DNA of 64,000 nt from Calothrix sp. PCC 7103 (GTDB taxonomy: Bacteria; Cyanobacteriota; Cyanobacteriia; Cyanobacteriales; Nostocaceae). The number at the start of each line of letters is the position of its first letter. The first letter of the stretch is position 1. The notes beneath the pieces are model-generated. The model was not told the origin of the DNA and ran no database searches. It worked only from the letters and a program-made list of their open reading frames with translations. The DNA lies in contig NZ_KB217478.1 in the NCBI RefSeq assembly GCF_000331305.1, positions 5,181,595-5,245,594 of the forward strand, in the 5' to 3' direction. Positions 53,952 through 63,444 of the stretch are shown piece after piece. A program made the position numbers and the translations under genes.

Positions 53952-54584
53952 ATGCAACAAAGATTAATGAAGCCGCAGCAATCGAGGGATTATTTAGATA
54001 TGGCTATTATTCGCTCTTCTCGTCTAGGTGATATTCAAGCAATGCGTCGCGCAATGGATTCTATGTTTGGAGATATGATGGTACGTCAACCACAAATGGT
54101 AGCTTTCAGACCAGCGGTTGAAATGGAAGATACTGATGGAGCTTTGGTTTTACGCGCGCAAATTCCTGGTATTGATGCAAGAGATTTAGATATTCGTGTT
54201 ACAAAGCAAGCGGTTGTTATCTCTGGTGAAAAGAGCGACAACAATCAAACTGAGAAGATTGGTTATTTCCGTTCTGAGTTTACTTATGGCAAGTTCCAAC
54301 GGGTAATTCAATTGCCTGTTGCAGTTGAAAACGATAAGGTTCAAGCTGAGTATAAGAATGGTATTTTGTCTTTGACATTACCTAAAGCAAGCGCTGCACG
54401 TAATCAAGCTGTAAAGATTAACTTGTTAGATAATACTGCCTCAGAGGCGCCTGCGATTCAAGAAGCAGAACCTATAGCAGTTGAAGAAGTTCAACCTATT
54501 CAAGAGAAAAGCGAAGTCGTAGCTACTGAAGTTGCTCAACCTACTCAAATGGCTGAAGAACTCCAAGATGTTTGGGCAGCGTAA
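53952..54584 (+). CDS. hspA: Small heat-shock protein (Hsp20/alpha-crystallin)
   Basis: Holds unfolded proteins in oligomers under heat stress. 194-210 aa. The crystallin domain runs from about residue 55 to 145 (FRPAVEMEDTDGALVLRAQIPGI, VVISGEKSDN, GYFRSEFTYGKFQRVIQLP, YKNGILSLTLPKA), with A-x-x-x-L-type strands. A C-terminal Glu/Val/Gln-rich tail of about 50 residues is longer than usual. ATG at 54000 (MAIIRSSR, with GAGGG upstream) is an equally good start. I found no clear CIRCE or other heat-shock operator upstream. Confidence 0.93.
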   Translation: MQQRLMKPQQSRDYLDMAIIRSSRLGDIQAMRRAMDSMFGDMMVRQPQMVAFRPAVEMEDTDGALVLRAQIPGIDARDLDIRVTKQAVVISGEKSDNNQTEKIGYFRSEFTYGKFQRVIQLPVAVENDKVQAEYKNGILSLTLPKASAARNQAVKINLLDNTASEAPAIQEAEPIAVEEVQPIQEKSEVVATEVAQPTQMAEELQDVWAA

Positions 54585-54644
54585 TCAAGATTCTGATTAT
54601 TGCATTGTATGGTTCTATTGCTGACATAATTTAAATTAATCCAT

Positions 54645-54674
54645 TGTAGAGACGTTACATGTAACGTCTCTACA
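54645..54674. repeat. 30-bp perfect palindrome (TGTAGAGACG-N10-CGTCTCTACA)
   Basis: Perfectly self-complementary, with centre TTACATGTAA. The same outer arms as the copy inside smc at 10979. Downstream of it, three tandem ATCCGTTGC-type units (54697-54725) fill the gap to the ferredoxin. Placed between convergent genes, it may act as a terminator. Confidence 0.9.
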
Positions 54675-54730
54675 TTTATTTATGTTATGCCATCAACCAT
54701 CCGTTACATCCGTTGCATCCGTTGCCAAGG

Positions 54731-55048
54731 CTATTTCCCAAATTGTTGTTGATACACAACTTCTTCCTGGTCAGTTACAATTTTCAAGTCAGAACGAGGA
54801 TAAGACACACACAATAGGGCATAACCCTGTTTCTGTAACTCAGGACTAATGCCCATACCCTCACTTTGGTCTACTGTGCCACCGTTGGTAATTTTTGCTG
54901 CACATGTAGTGCAAACACCTGCATGACATGAAGCAGGTAGTTCTAAACCAGCTTTTTCTGCTACTGCCAATACTGTTTCGTTTTCGGGTACTTGGATGGT
55001 GAGAGTTTTACCCTGATGGTTAAGTTCAACGGTATATGTTTGTGTCAT
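54731..55048 (-). CDS. Plant-type [2Fe-2S] ferredoxin
   Basis: 105 aa from the Met at 55048. Cluster ligands CHAGVCTTC (C-x4-C-x2-C) and the distal Cys in ALLCVSYP. It resembles the ferredoxins used in photosynthetic and accessory electron transfer (FdxH or PetF class). A longer start at 55087 would add 13 residues of different character. No partner gene next to it. Confidence 0.9.
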   Translation of the reverse strand: MTQTYTVELNHQGKTLTIQVPENETVLAVAEKAGLELPASCHAGVCTTCAAKITNGGTVDQSEGMGISPELQKQGYALLCVSYPRSDLKIVTDQEEVVYQQQFGK

Positions 55049-55244
55049 ATGGAAATTTGATAATAACGCTGCAATAGACAAACGCAATATTTTAACTCAA
55101 AAAACTGTATACTACCAAATTTGTAGCTATATTTATCCCTAGCAATAATTGGCGATACAGTGATTATTATAAGCTAGGAGCTTACAAACACTTATAAATT
55201 TGACTGTCACCGCTAAAAAGTTCGATTGATACTTGGAGAGCAGA

Positions 55245-57890
55245 ATGCTGGAATCATACCGCAAACACGTTGAAGAAAGAGCAGCACTAGGAATTCCCCC
55301 GCTGCCATTAGATGCAAAACAAACATCAGAACTGTGCGAACTACTTAAAAATCCACCTGCGGGTGAGGAACAGACATTACTGCATTTATTACGCGACCGA
55401 GTACCACCCGGTGTTGACCCTGCTGCTTATGTTAAAGCTGGTTTTCTCACGGGTATTGCTAAGGAAGAAATTACAAGTCCTTTGGTTTCCCCGATAGAAG
55501 CGGTTGAGTTATTAGGTACAATGATGGGCGGTTACAATGTTCAATCGCTTATCGATTTGTTACAAGTCCCTACCGTTTCAGTATCTACGTCCTCGGAAAC
55601 TCCTTTAGTAATGGGGGGACAAGGTAAGGAACCTATCGCTGCATACGCTGCTGCGGCTTTGAGTAAGATATTGCTCGTATATGATGCATTCCATGATGTT
55701 ATCGAATTATCTAAGACAAATCCTTTTGCGAAGCGAGTTGTAGACTCATGGGCAGAAGCGGAATGGTTTACTAGTCGCGCGCAGTTACCAGAATTTATTA
55801 ACGTCACTGTCTTTAAAGTTTCTGGTGAAACCAATACTGATGATTTATCACCAGCACAACACGCTACAACTCGTCCCGATATTCCTTTACACGCATTGGC
55901 AATGTTGGAAACTCGGCAACCAGGAAGTTTAGAGACTATTGTCGAACTTAAGAAAAAAGGACACCCCATTGCTTACGTTGGAGATGTAGTAGGTACAGGT
56001 TCTTCACGAAAGTCAGCTATCAACTCGGTGTTATGGCATATTGGTCAAGATATTCCTTTTGTGCCAAATAAGCGCGCAGGTGGATATGTACTTGGTGGGA
56101 CTATTGCCCCTATTTTCTTTAATACCGCAGAAGATGCAGGCGCCTTGCCAATAAACTGCGATGTCACAAAAATGGAAACAGGGATGGTAATTACTATATA
56201 TCCTTACAAAGGAGAAATTACCAACGAAGCTGGAGAAGTTATTTCAACATTCCAATTAAGACCCGACACTATTTTAGATGAAGTACGCGCGGGTGGACGT
56301 ATACCTTTACTTATCGGACGCACCCTCACTGATAAAACGCGCGTTGCTCTAGGTTTAGAAGCAAGCAAATTATTTACCCGTCCTCAACAACCTGCTGACA
56401 CAGGCAAAGGTTACACATTAGCACAAAAAATGGTGGGTAAAGCTTGCGGTTTACCAGGGGTTCGTCCTGAGACATCATGCGAACCTATTATGGGAACCGT
56501 TGGTTCCCAAGATACCACAGGACCAATGACGCGCGATGAACTCAAAGAACTCGCATGTCTAGGTTTTAGCGCTGACCTAGTAATGCAAAGCTTCTGTCAT
56601 ACTGCTGCATATCCCAAACCAGTAGATATCAAAACGCATAAAGAACTCCCCGACTTTATCGCTCAACGTGGAGGTGTAGCATTACGTCCTGGTGATGGTA
56701 TTATCCACTCATGGTTAAACCGAATGTTATTACCCGACACAGTAGGAACAGGTGGAGACTCACATACACGCTTCCCTCTTGGTATTTCCTTTCCCGCAGG
56801 TTCTGGGTTAGTTGCATTTGCAGCAGCTTTAGGTGTAATGCCTTTAGATATGCCAGAGTCAGTATTAGTACGCTTCAAAGGAGAATTACAACCAGGTGTT
56901 ACACTACGCGATGTTGTAAATGCGATTCCCTATGTAGCGATTCAAAAAGGTTTACTAACAGTCGAGAAAAAGAATAAGAAGAACATTTACGCTGGAAAGA
57001 TATTGGAAATTGAAGGTTTGCCAGACTTAAAAGTCGAGCAAGCATTTGAACTAACCGACGCTTCTGCCGAGCGTTCCTGTGCTGGTTGTACAATTAAACT
57101 CAGTGTAGAAACAGTTTCCGAATATATTCGCTCGAACGTGGCACTGCTAAAAAACATGGTTGCGCGCGGTTACGGTGATGCTAGAACCATCATGCGCCGT
57201 GTTGCCAAAATGGAAGAATGGTTAGCAAACCCTGTATTAATGGAAGCAGATGCAGATGCAGAATATGCGGAGATTATCGAGATAGACTTGAACGAAATTA
57301 AAGAACCAATTGTAGCGGCGCCTAATGACCCTGATAACGTTAAATTACTATCAGAAGTAGCAGGCGACCCAGTACAAGAAGTATTCGTTGGTTCGTGTAT
57401 GACCAATATTGGACATTACCGTGCAACTGCGAAGGTATTAGAAGGCGCCGGACAAGTATTAGCAAGGTTATGGGTGGCGCCTCCTACACGTATGGACGAA
57501 ACCCAGTTGAAGAACGAAGGCGTTTACGATATTTTTGTAGCAGCAAACGCGCGGACAGAAATGCCAGGTTGTAGTTTGTGCATGGGCAACCAAGCAAGGG
57601 TGGAAGATGGAACAACAGTATTTTCCACTTCCACCAGAAACTTTAACAACCGCATGGGTAAAGATGCTCAGGTTTATTTAGGTTCCGCCGAGTTAGCTGC
57701 AGTATGCGCGCTGTTGGGTAGAATTCCTACTGTACAGGAGTATTTAGATATTGTAGGCACAAAGATTCAACCGTTTGCAGATAATTTGTACCGATACTTA
57801 AACTTTGACCAAATTACTGGTTTTGAAGATGAAGGAAGGGTGATAAGTAAAGAAGAGGAGAAGAAAATTTTGGAATTAAGCGTGAAATAG
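55245..57890 (+). CDS. acnB: Aconitate hydratase B
   Basis: Citrate/isocitrate isomerase of the TCA cycle. 881 aa from the ATG at 55245, which has GGAG 6 bp upstream. It has the AcnB layout: HEAT-like N-terminus, then the swivel domain first ([30 protein letters not shown]), then the cluster-binding domains with Cys residues in [10 protein letters not shown] and [12 protein letters not shown]. Cyanobacteria use AcnB as their main aconitase, and the product feeds icd (46008). Rich in GGCGCC sites. Confidence 0.96.
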   Translation: MLESYRKHVEERAALGIPPLPLDAKQTSELCELLKNPPAGEEQTLLHLLRDRVPPGVDPAAYVKAGFLTGIAKEEITSPLVSPIEAVELLGTMMGGYNVQSLIDLLQVPTVSVSTSSETPLVMGGQGKEPIAAYAAAALSKILLVYDAFHDVIELSKTNPFAKRVVDSWAEAEWFTSRAQLPEFINVTVFKVSGETNTDDLSPAQHATTRPDIPLHALAMLETRQPGSLETIVELKKKGHPIAYVGDVVGTGSSRKSAINSVLWHIGQDIPFVPNKRAGGYVLGGTIAPIFFNTAEDAGALPINCDVTKMETGMVITIYPYKGEITNEAGEVISTFQLRPDTILDEVRAGGRIPLLIGRTLTDKTRVALGLEASKLFTRPQQPADTGKGYTLAQKMVGKACGLPGVRPETSCEPIMGTVGSQDTTGPMTRDELKELACLGFSADLVMQSFCHTAAYPKPVDIKTHKELPDFIAQRGGVALRPGDGIIHSWLNRMLLPDTVGTGGDSHTRFPLGISFPAGSGLVAFAAALGVMPLDMPESVLVRFKGELQPGVTLRDVVNAIPYVAIQKGLLTVEKKNKKNIYAGKILEIEGLPDLKVEQAFELTDASAERSCAGCTIKLSVETVSEYIRSNVALLKNMVARGYGDARTIMRRVAKMEEWLANPVLMEADADAEYAEIIEIDLNEIKEPIVAAPNDPDNVKLLSEVAGDPVQEVFVGSCMTNIGHYRATAKVLEGAGQVLARLWVAPPTRMDETQLKNEGVYDIFVAANARTEMPGCSLCMGNQARVEDGTTVFSTSTRNFNNRMGKDAQVYLGSAELAAVCALLGRIPTVQEYLDIVGTKIQPFADNLYRYLNFDQITGFEDEGRVISKEEEKKILELSVK

Positions 57891-57903
57891 TTTTTATGTC
57901 TTG

Positions 57904-57930
57904 TCTTGTGGAGCGGGCGAGGACGCCCGC
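57904..57930 (-). repeat. Dispersed palindromic repeat, reverse orientation
   Basis: TCTTGTGGAGCGGGCGAGGA followed by CGCCCGC; a variant of the 2161 family in the opposite direction. It ends 14 bp after the acnB stop. Confidence 0.75.
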
Positions 57931-58042
57931 CCCAAGTTTTAAAGGGTTTGCAGAGGCGCCGACCTTACAAGATGCATAATTTATTTTTTGGTTTTCCCCT
58001 TTATTCTTTGATGGTTGATGATTACTCGCTTCGTTCATAAAC

Positions 58043-58093
58043 GCTTGGGGTTGCAAACCCCAAGCTAATAGCTCAAGTCCGTTAAAACGGACT
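58043..58093. repeat. Two adjacent hairpins near the border of the accessory island
   Basis: GCTTGGGGTTGCAAACCCCAAGC (58043-58065, broken here only as arms GCTTGGGGTT and AACCCCAAGC) and AGTCCGTTAAAACGGACT (58076-58093). Both are common dispersed hairpins in cyanobacterial genomes. They separate acnB from the RT-HEPN gene and could terminate transcription from either side. Confidence 0.75.
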
Positions 58094-58132
58094 AGGTAAA
58101 ATAAAATTTAATACGAAGAGATAATATCTTTG

Positions 58133-60073
58133 TTACGGTATAGATAATATTAATTTTAAACATTTTCCTACAACTTCACGATATTCTGTATACTCTTCTT
58201 TTGTTACTCCCCACGCGATTTTATCTGATATGCTAGGATGAGATACAGTATTTCTATTTCTCCTATCAAAAAGATTACGAATAGATATACAAATGTCGTG
58301 AGGTATAGATTTAGAAGTTAAGTAATTAACAACATCATCTGCTTCATATTTTGTTTTTTGATTAATTGTATCAAAACACATACATACTGCATGAATTTCA
58401 TTTAGTAAGTGATTTAATCCTACTGAATAAGAGTTGATTTTTTCATTAAACATACGTAAGCGTGTTTGCTCTATCACATTTGAGTATTGTGTGATCAAAA
58501 CAACTTCCTCATATGATAATTGAAAGTATCCTGGTTTTTCTGAGAATATAGAGATTTCCTCAAACGCATTGAAGATATGCTTAAAGCTATCGATAGTTTT
58601 GATTCTGCCAAATAAGTTAGTATATTTAAATTCATGTTGACACAGTAATGTTAATATTAAATAAGCATCTCTAGTCGATAGTTTTATCTTTGAGTCCAAA
58701 AAATTTACGAATTCTTGTAAAACCTTCTTGCTTTTAGATATTATTAATATAATCTCACGGGGCATAACATTAACTAAATCAAAGTTAAATTCATTGAAAA
58801 CAGCTTCAATTTGTGCTATGTTCTCTTCCTTTGCTAAAAGCTGATTTACAGATTTTTCGTAGATTTCTCTTAAAATATCTGCTTCAATCGTTCCATCTGA
58901 GTAAATGGAAAAGTCGATACTCGAATTTTTAAGCTTTTGGAGTTCATGAAAAATATTAGCTAATTTATTTTCTGGAGTTTCATCATTTTCTTCGTCATTA
59001 AGATGATATTCAGGTGAAACTTTTTTCAAATCTTTTAATATAGTTTCTCTGTCAGGTTGATTTCCAAGCCAATAAAGTTTTGTTTTTTTATTTAATTTAA
59101 CTTTTAAATGTGAATATAGCAAATCTGAAATTTGTGAGGTTAATGAATATATAATTTTTTCTCTTTGCAATTGAGTCGATTCATTACAAAAATTCACAAC
59201 TATGAATATATCATCAACATAGCGAATTATTGTATGCTCATTTATAAATTCTTTATATGTAATTATTTCTGAGTCTATTAACAAATCGCTAAAAGTTAAA
59301 TATAAGTAACCGATAAAACTAGAAATTATATCATTATCAGCTTGCGGAATTCCACCTTGATTATGCGATAAATAACTATAAAAAAATTTTAAATTGTCTT
59401 TAGTAGATGTTGTAAAACTTAACTCTTCTTTAATACTTGGTTTAACAGATTTATCAAGATTATCAAGTAAAGTAGGAATGGAAATATTGTCAAAAAAATT
59501 TTCTATGTCAAGCTTAATTACAAGTTTATTGTCAGAATCATTATTGATTTGTTTTCTAATTTGTTTCTTAAAATCTTTGTAGTAATTTTTATAGAATGTA
59601 GTCTCATGTTTTACTGTTAAAGAATTTTGATTGAAGAGTAGATTACCGCCATAGTAGCATTTTAAGCGTTTATTTTTAGCAGCATAAGTTTGTAAAAAAT
59701 CTTGGGATAGCTTGAGTAAGTAAAGACCTATTGAGTAATACAAAACTCTTAAAGGATAAGTAATAAATTTTTGATTGCGTAGACCTAGGTAAGATTTTGG
59801 AACAACATAATCATAAAAAGCGAACTCACACTCTAGGGCATAAAAGAGAGCATTAGCAACCCGTTTATCAAAATATTCTTGAGTATTTACTATATTTGTT
59901 AAATGAGAAATACGTTTATAGTAAAACATACTAAGCGTCAAATAGTGCTTATTTTTATCCATTTGATTAATTTGAAAATCAAGTAATTTTTTTGCTTCTT
60001 GCCATAAAGTAAAATCTATAAAATTTAGTAATGACAATGTATTGTTTTTCATAAGTATAAATACTGAGATCAT
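58133..60073 (-). CDS. Reverse transcriptase with C-terminal HEPN motif (AbiA-like)
   Basis: 646 aa. RT motifs are clear: KLDIENFFDN (about 187-196), GGIPQ (240-244) and the catalytic YVDD (285-288). There is no intron maturase or transposition domain. The last 50 residues include RRNRNTVSHP, with R607-N-T-V-S-H612, the R-x4-H motif of HEPN ribonucleases. RT plus C-terminal HEPN and the size of about 640 aa match the AbiA type of abortive-infection RT. It is AT-rich, has no GGCGCC, and lies 215 bp downstream of a DUF262-Schlafen gene on the same strand. Met at 60052 is an alternative start. Confidence 0.8.
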   Translation of the reverse strand: MISVFILMKNNTLSLLNFIDFTLWQEAKKLLDFQINQMDKNKHYLTLSMFYYKRISHLTNIVNTQEYFDKRVANALFYALECEFAFYDYVVPKSYLGLRNQKFITYPLRVLYYSIGLYLLKLSQDFLQTYAAKNKRLKCYYGGNLLFNQNSLTVKHETTFYKNYYKDFKKQIRKQINNDSDNKLVIKLDIENFFDNISIPTLLDNLDKSVKPSIKEELSFTTSTKDNLKFFYSYLSHNQGGIPQADNDIISSFIGYLYLTFSDLLIDSEIITYKEFINEHTIIRYVDDIFIVVNFCNESTQLQREKIIYSLTSQISDLLYSHLKVKLNKKTKLYWLGNQPDRETILKDLKKVSPEYHLNDEENDETPENKLANIFHELQKLKNSSIDFSIYSDGTIEADILREIYEKSVNQLLAKEENIAQIEAVFNEFNFDLVNVMPREIILIISKSKKVLQEFVNFLDSKIKLSTRDAYLILTLLCQHEFKYTNLFGRIKTIDSFKHIFNAFEEISIFSEKPGYFQLSYEEVVLITQYSNVIEQTRLRMFNEKINSYSVGLNHLLNEIHAVCMCFDTINQKTKYEADDVVNYLTSKSIPHDICISIRNLFDRRNRNTVSHPSISDKIAWGVTKEEYTEYREVVGKCLKLILSIP

Positions 60074-60287
60074 TGATTACAAAAGTGGAAAAGTTAAAAA
60101 CATATAACATCTTATTGGTTTTGAAATAAATTGATGTAGCATACATACATTTTTTGCTAATCATCAAAGCAGATCAACAGGCTAAACTAACTAAAACCAA
60201 TAAAAACTGTTAATAAATATAGTATTAATAGTTGGACTGCGTAATTAGTTGTAATACGAGTGCAAGCGACTAAAGAAGTTTGATTCA

Positions 60288-62093
60288 TTATTTCTGGAAA
60301 AGCTTGGAGACTGCCAGTAATTCTCGCCCCACGACTTCTACTGTGGACGAATCTTTTCTCGTAAAAACTTTATCACCAAGAAATGAAACATCTTTTTGAG
60401 CAGGGATAGTAATCCTAATTACCGAATAACTTTTAGGTTTATACGAAATAGTATCGAATTTAGCTAGTACTTGAGTTTTAAGTGGTTCTGTTAAGGCAGA
60501 GTTTTGAATTGTATTAGTTATTAACTTAATATATTCCTCTATACTTTTATTTTGCAATTGTGCTTCTCTATCAATACCAACAATATATCTTCCATTTATC
60601 TCAATTGGCGTAATTTTATCTAAAACTTCGATTCTGCGAGCATGTTTCTCACAGTCTGTGACTCCAATATGAATATACCCATCACTATCTGACCCTAAAT
60701 TGGCTATTCCACATATAGTTTCGGTAAGCCTTATCAGTAAGTCTTTATTTAGCTCTCTTTTTGATGATAAATTAAGTAAGCCTTGCTTACATTCATATCT
60801 TGAAGTTTCTATGCGAGAACGACGTAGGGAATTTTCTAAGTCAAGTACAAGTTCGGCACCATGCCCTAATGCAGAAGGTTCTTTTTTAGCAAAACAATCT
60901 TGAATTAAGCCTATAGTTCTGCTAATGTTTTTCTTTCGGTCTTCTGTTGTGGTATAATGGCTACTTAAATCGAGTGCTTTTTGAAGCCCTCGTAAAGCTT
61001 TAATAATACCATCTGGGTCGGCTGGAGAAAGTTCTTTACGGATAATTAGATCGAAAAATGCCATGAAAATAGTGTAAAAAGCTGTTCGGATGGGGTTATT
61101 ACTAGATGGATTAACTATTCGTGATAAACGTTTTGTGTCTGAGCTATAAGCTTCAATAGTTTCACGCATTACAGCAAATGTTTTAATAACATCATGAGTC
61201 AATTTCTTAGAACCGTAAGTAGCTAAAGCCGTTTCCAAAAGATTAAAATATTTACTATCTTTATCATACAAACTATCCAAACGCTCTGTACTTACAGGTA
61301 AAGGCTCATTAAGCAAGATAGAAGCAGCAATATCAGCTACCATTTGTTCATCTTCGCTTTCTCTAAGTTGTTTGACTGTTAAGGCACCTTGCTTACACCA
61401 AATAGTATCTTCAGCTTTAACTTTATAATTTTGGTTGCTTTTTTGTGAATCAATACTGATTTCAGGCATATCTGTAAGACGTAGTACTTTATCAGAAACA
61501 TCTCCGCGTAATTCCATAGATATTGACCGTACTAATTCTGCAAATGCCGTTGTTATACCTGCTTGTCTTTTTTCTTGGCTACTTAGGTGTTTGCCACTAG
61601 AATTGATGCGACCAAACACTTCTGTTATATCTTCTTCTCCCATTGCAGTATACACTGTCACTGCAAGTTGATAATCTAGTACATCGGCACACTCTTTACC
61701 TGACAAATGATTTATTTTTTGTTTGTCAATATCTTCTTTATTTATTTCAACTTGAATAATCTTATCACTTACTAATTGTTTAGCATAAGAAAATTCATCG
61801 AGATTAAAATATTTATTCTCAAAACCAAAACTATTTTCTATGAAACTGAAAATTGAATTAAGGCGTTGCATCCCGTCGATGATTTCATACTTACCACTGC
61901 CATATATTTGAGGACGTTCTGCAAGTAAAATCAGTGGAATTGGATACCCTTTTAAAATACTACCAATTAGCCTTTCTTTCTCCGTAACTGTCCAAACAAG
62001 CTTTCTTTGGTACTTTCTATTGACCAACAAACTGCCTGAACGGTAGAGTCGGTAAGCTTCTGTAACACTCATCCCGCGAGGTGTAATACTCAT
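60288..62093 (-). CDS. DUF262 - AlbA_2/Schlafen-like fusion protein
   Basis: 601 aa. The N-terminal DUF262 domain (ParB/GmrS-type NTPase-nuclease fold) has NRKYQRKLVW (25-34) and the IDGMQRL signature (72-78), then FGRINSSGKHLSSQEKR. A helical middle follows. The C-terminal about 170 residues (KRELNKDLLIRLTETICGIANL, DGYIHIGVTDCEKHARR, SVIRITIPAQKD, VFTRKDSSTVEV) have the layout of the AlbA_2 domain of Schlafen-like proteins, which bind or cut nucleic acid. Both domains are common in anti-phage proteins. The gene lies in the GGCGCC-free island beside the RT-HEPN gene. Confidence 0.75.
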   Translation of the reverse strand: MSITPRGMSVTEAYRLYRSGSLLVNRKYQRKLVWTVTEKERLIGSILKGYPIPLILLAERPQIYGSGKYEIIDGMQRLNSIFSFIENSFGFENKYFNLDEFSYAKQLVSDKIIQVEINKEDIDKQKINHLSGKECADVLDYQLAVTVYTAMGEEDITEVFGRINSSGKHLSSQEKRQAGITTAFAELVRSISMELRGDVSDKVLRLTDMPEISIDSQKSNQNYKVKAEDTIWCKQGALTVKQLRESEDEQMVADIAASILLNEPLPVSTERLDSLYDKDSKYFNLLETALATYGSKKLTHDVIKTFAVMRETIEAYSSDTKRLSRIVNPSSNNPIRTAFYTIFMAFFDLIIRKELSPADPDGIIKALRGLQKALDLSSHYTTTEDRKKNISRTIGLIQDCFAKKEPSALGHGAELVLDLENSLRRSRIETSRYECKQGLLNLSSKRELNKDLLIRLTETICGIANLGSDSDGYIHIGVTDCEKHARRIEVLDKITPIEINGRYIVGIDREAQLQNKSIEEYIKLITNTIQNSALTEPLKTQVLAKFDTISYKPKSYSVIRITIPAQKDVSFLGDKVFTRKDSSTVEVVGRELLAVSKLFQK

Positions 62094-62321
62094 ACTTAAT
62101 TAAAATACGATTTGTCAACCTCAATTATACTAAATTAATCAGTAATATTTAACACTCTATATAATTTTGTCTTATAGTATTTATACGCAGTGAGGATGCT
62201 AAAATTTTGAGAAAAAGCTCGTTTCAACTACGTTCGTTAACGTAGCATAAAAATGCTTAGTACATCAAAACAGGGAAGTTCAGCTTAAACTAGAGTTACT
62301 ACCAATACTAGGTTTATTTGC

Positions 62322-62543
62322 ATGAAGTCGCTGCAAGACTATACAATCGTTATCCATCCTAATGACAATAGTACATTTGTAGCTTACGTCCCTGCCATTC
62401 TTGGCTGTCACGCTTGGGGACAAACTCTGGATGAAGCGCACGCTGAAATTACTAACGTTTTCGAGATGATACAAGAAGAATATGCCGAAGAAGGACTCGT
62501 AATGCCTGAAGATGTTGAACTGGTGATCGTGAATGCCAGCTAA
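62322..62543 (+). CDS. HicB-family protein without HicA
   Basis: 73 aa. It has the HicB-like fold (YTIVIHPNDNSTFVAYVPAILGCHAWGQTLDEAHAEI), an antitoxin that normally neutralises the HicA RNase. The DNA on its 5' side (62094-62321) has no HicA frame, and it faces the PemK gene end to end, 3 bp apart. It is either an orphan regulator or a relic of a lost pair. The C-terminus lacks a DNA-binding extension. Confidence 0.75.
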   Translation: MKSLQDYTIVIHPNDNSTFVAYVPAILGCHAWGQTLDEAHAEITNVFEMIQEEYAEEGLVMPEDVELVIVNAS

Positions 62544-62546
62544 ATA

Positions 62547-62972
62547 CTATTTTGGACTTTTACCTCGTTCTAAAGCTTTAGATGTTGAAGGAGGTTCGGG
62601 AGACTTTTGTAAAATATTAATAATTGCAGCAATAACTTGATTAAGTTTTTCTTCGTTAACCTTGCCTATAAATCGAATTACGTTACTTTTATCCACTGTG
62701 GCAATAATATTAGAGCGGATGTAACAAGGACTTAAATTGAGCTTACCAATATTAAAATCTTGGTCTTCTAACCTTATTTCGTTCTCTCTGCCCGGTTTGC
62801 TAGTAATTGGACAGACCAGAATATTATCTTTATCAGATTCTGCAATTATTAAAGCAGGTCGTCTCTTTGTAGTAGGTGCATCCGAAAATGGAAAAGGTAC
62901 TGAGACTACATCACCTTTAATTAAATTCTCTATAAATCCTTCCAAGCTTCGTCTTCCTCCGGATTTAGCCAA
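62547..62972 (-). CDS. PemK/MazF-type toxin
   Basis: Ribosome-independent mRNA endonuclease family, about 132-141 aa. GDVVSVPFPFSDAPTTKRRPALII and LVCPITSKPG form the usual SH3-like barrel with the conserved Arg and Thr or Ser. Starts: TTG at 62945 is favoured, with GGAGGA 9 bp upstream; TTG at 62972 is the other. It overlaps the antitoxin gene upstream by 16-43 bp, the common antitoxin-first order. The last residues are Ser/Pro-rich. Confidence 0.85.
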   Translation of the reverse strand: MAKSGGRRSLEGFIENLIKGDVVSVPFPFSDAPTTKRRPALIIAESDKDNILVCPITSKPGRENEIRLEDQDFNIGKLNLSPCYIRSNIIATVDKSNVIRFIGKVNEEKLNQVIAAIINILQKSPEPPSTSKALERGKSPK

Positions 62973-63208
62973 ACCTTGCTTAGTGATGATTCACTCAACT
63001 CCATAAAATCTTTTACTAGGTGAGCGTCATCTAATTCATTTAACTGTAAGTCTTTTACTTGCTCAATAGTTAGTCCAGTTAGTTTTGCTACTAAATTTAT
63101 GTCTATACCCTCGTACAGCATGTTAACGGCTACCTGGTTTAAGCCCTGCTGCAAACCTTGCTCCCATGCTTCGCGTACTGTTTTATCCTGAATTGCAAAT
63201 TCTTGCAT
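62930..63208 (-). CDS. Antitoxin-like protein with Rpn/DUF2281-type features
   Basis: 92 aa. The N-terminal half (VREAWEQGLQQGLNQVAVNML, IDINLVAKLTGLTIEQVKDLQ) resembles the tail of PDDEXK/Rpn-family proteins, and the C-terminal ESSLSKVWLNPEEDEAWKDL is the ending typical of DUF2281/VapB-like antitoxins. It may be a fusion formed by recombination of the two. It overlaps the PemK gene. Probably neutralises PemK and represses the pair's promoter. Confidence 0.7.
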   Translation of the reverse strand: MQEFAIQDKTVREAWEQGLQQGLNQVAVNMLYEGIDINLVAKLTGLTIEQVKDLQLNELDDAHLVKDFMELSESSLSKVWLNPEEDEAWKDL

Positions 63209-63444
63209 GGTTTTTTGAACGTTAAATTCTAATTTAAGTATACCTCACAAATAGTCAGGAAGGAAATTTTGTATTAATGCCACGTCTAGGTATTTACCGC
63301 TCATGTCACTACTTTTGTAAAGGCGCCTGTATTCATGTCAGTATGTGAAGCATAATCAAGCTTAAACCTTGCTTATACGCTTTGATAAACGCAGTTAGTT
63401 ATCTACAATAGCTAAGTAAGGGTGTTTAGTAACGGAAGTAAAAC

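Noticed and set aside
57814-58056. 80-aa minus-strand frame across the end of acnB
   Set aside because: It overlaps acnB and a dispersed repeat and has no protein-like features.
62094-62321. HicA toxin gene beside HicB
   Set aside because: All frames are short and lack the HicA dsRBD-like pattern, so HicB is treated as an orphan.
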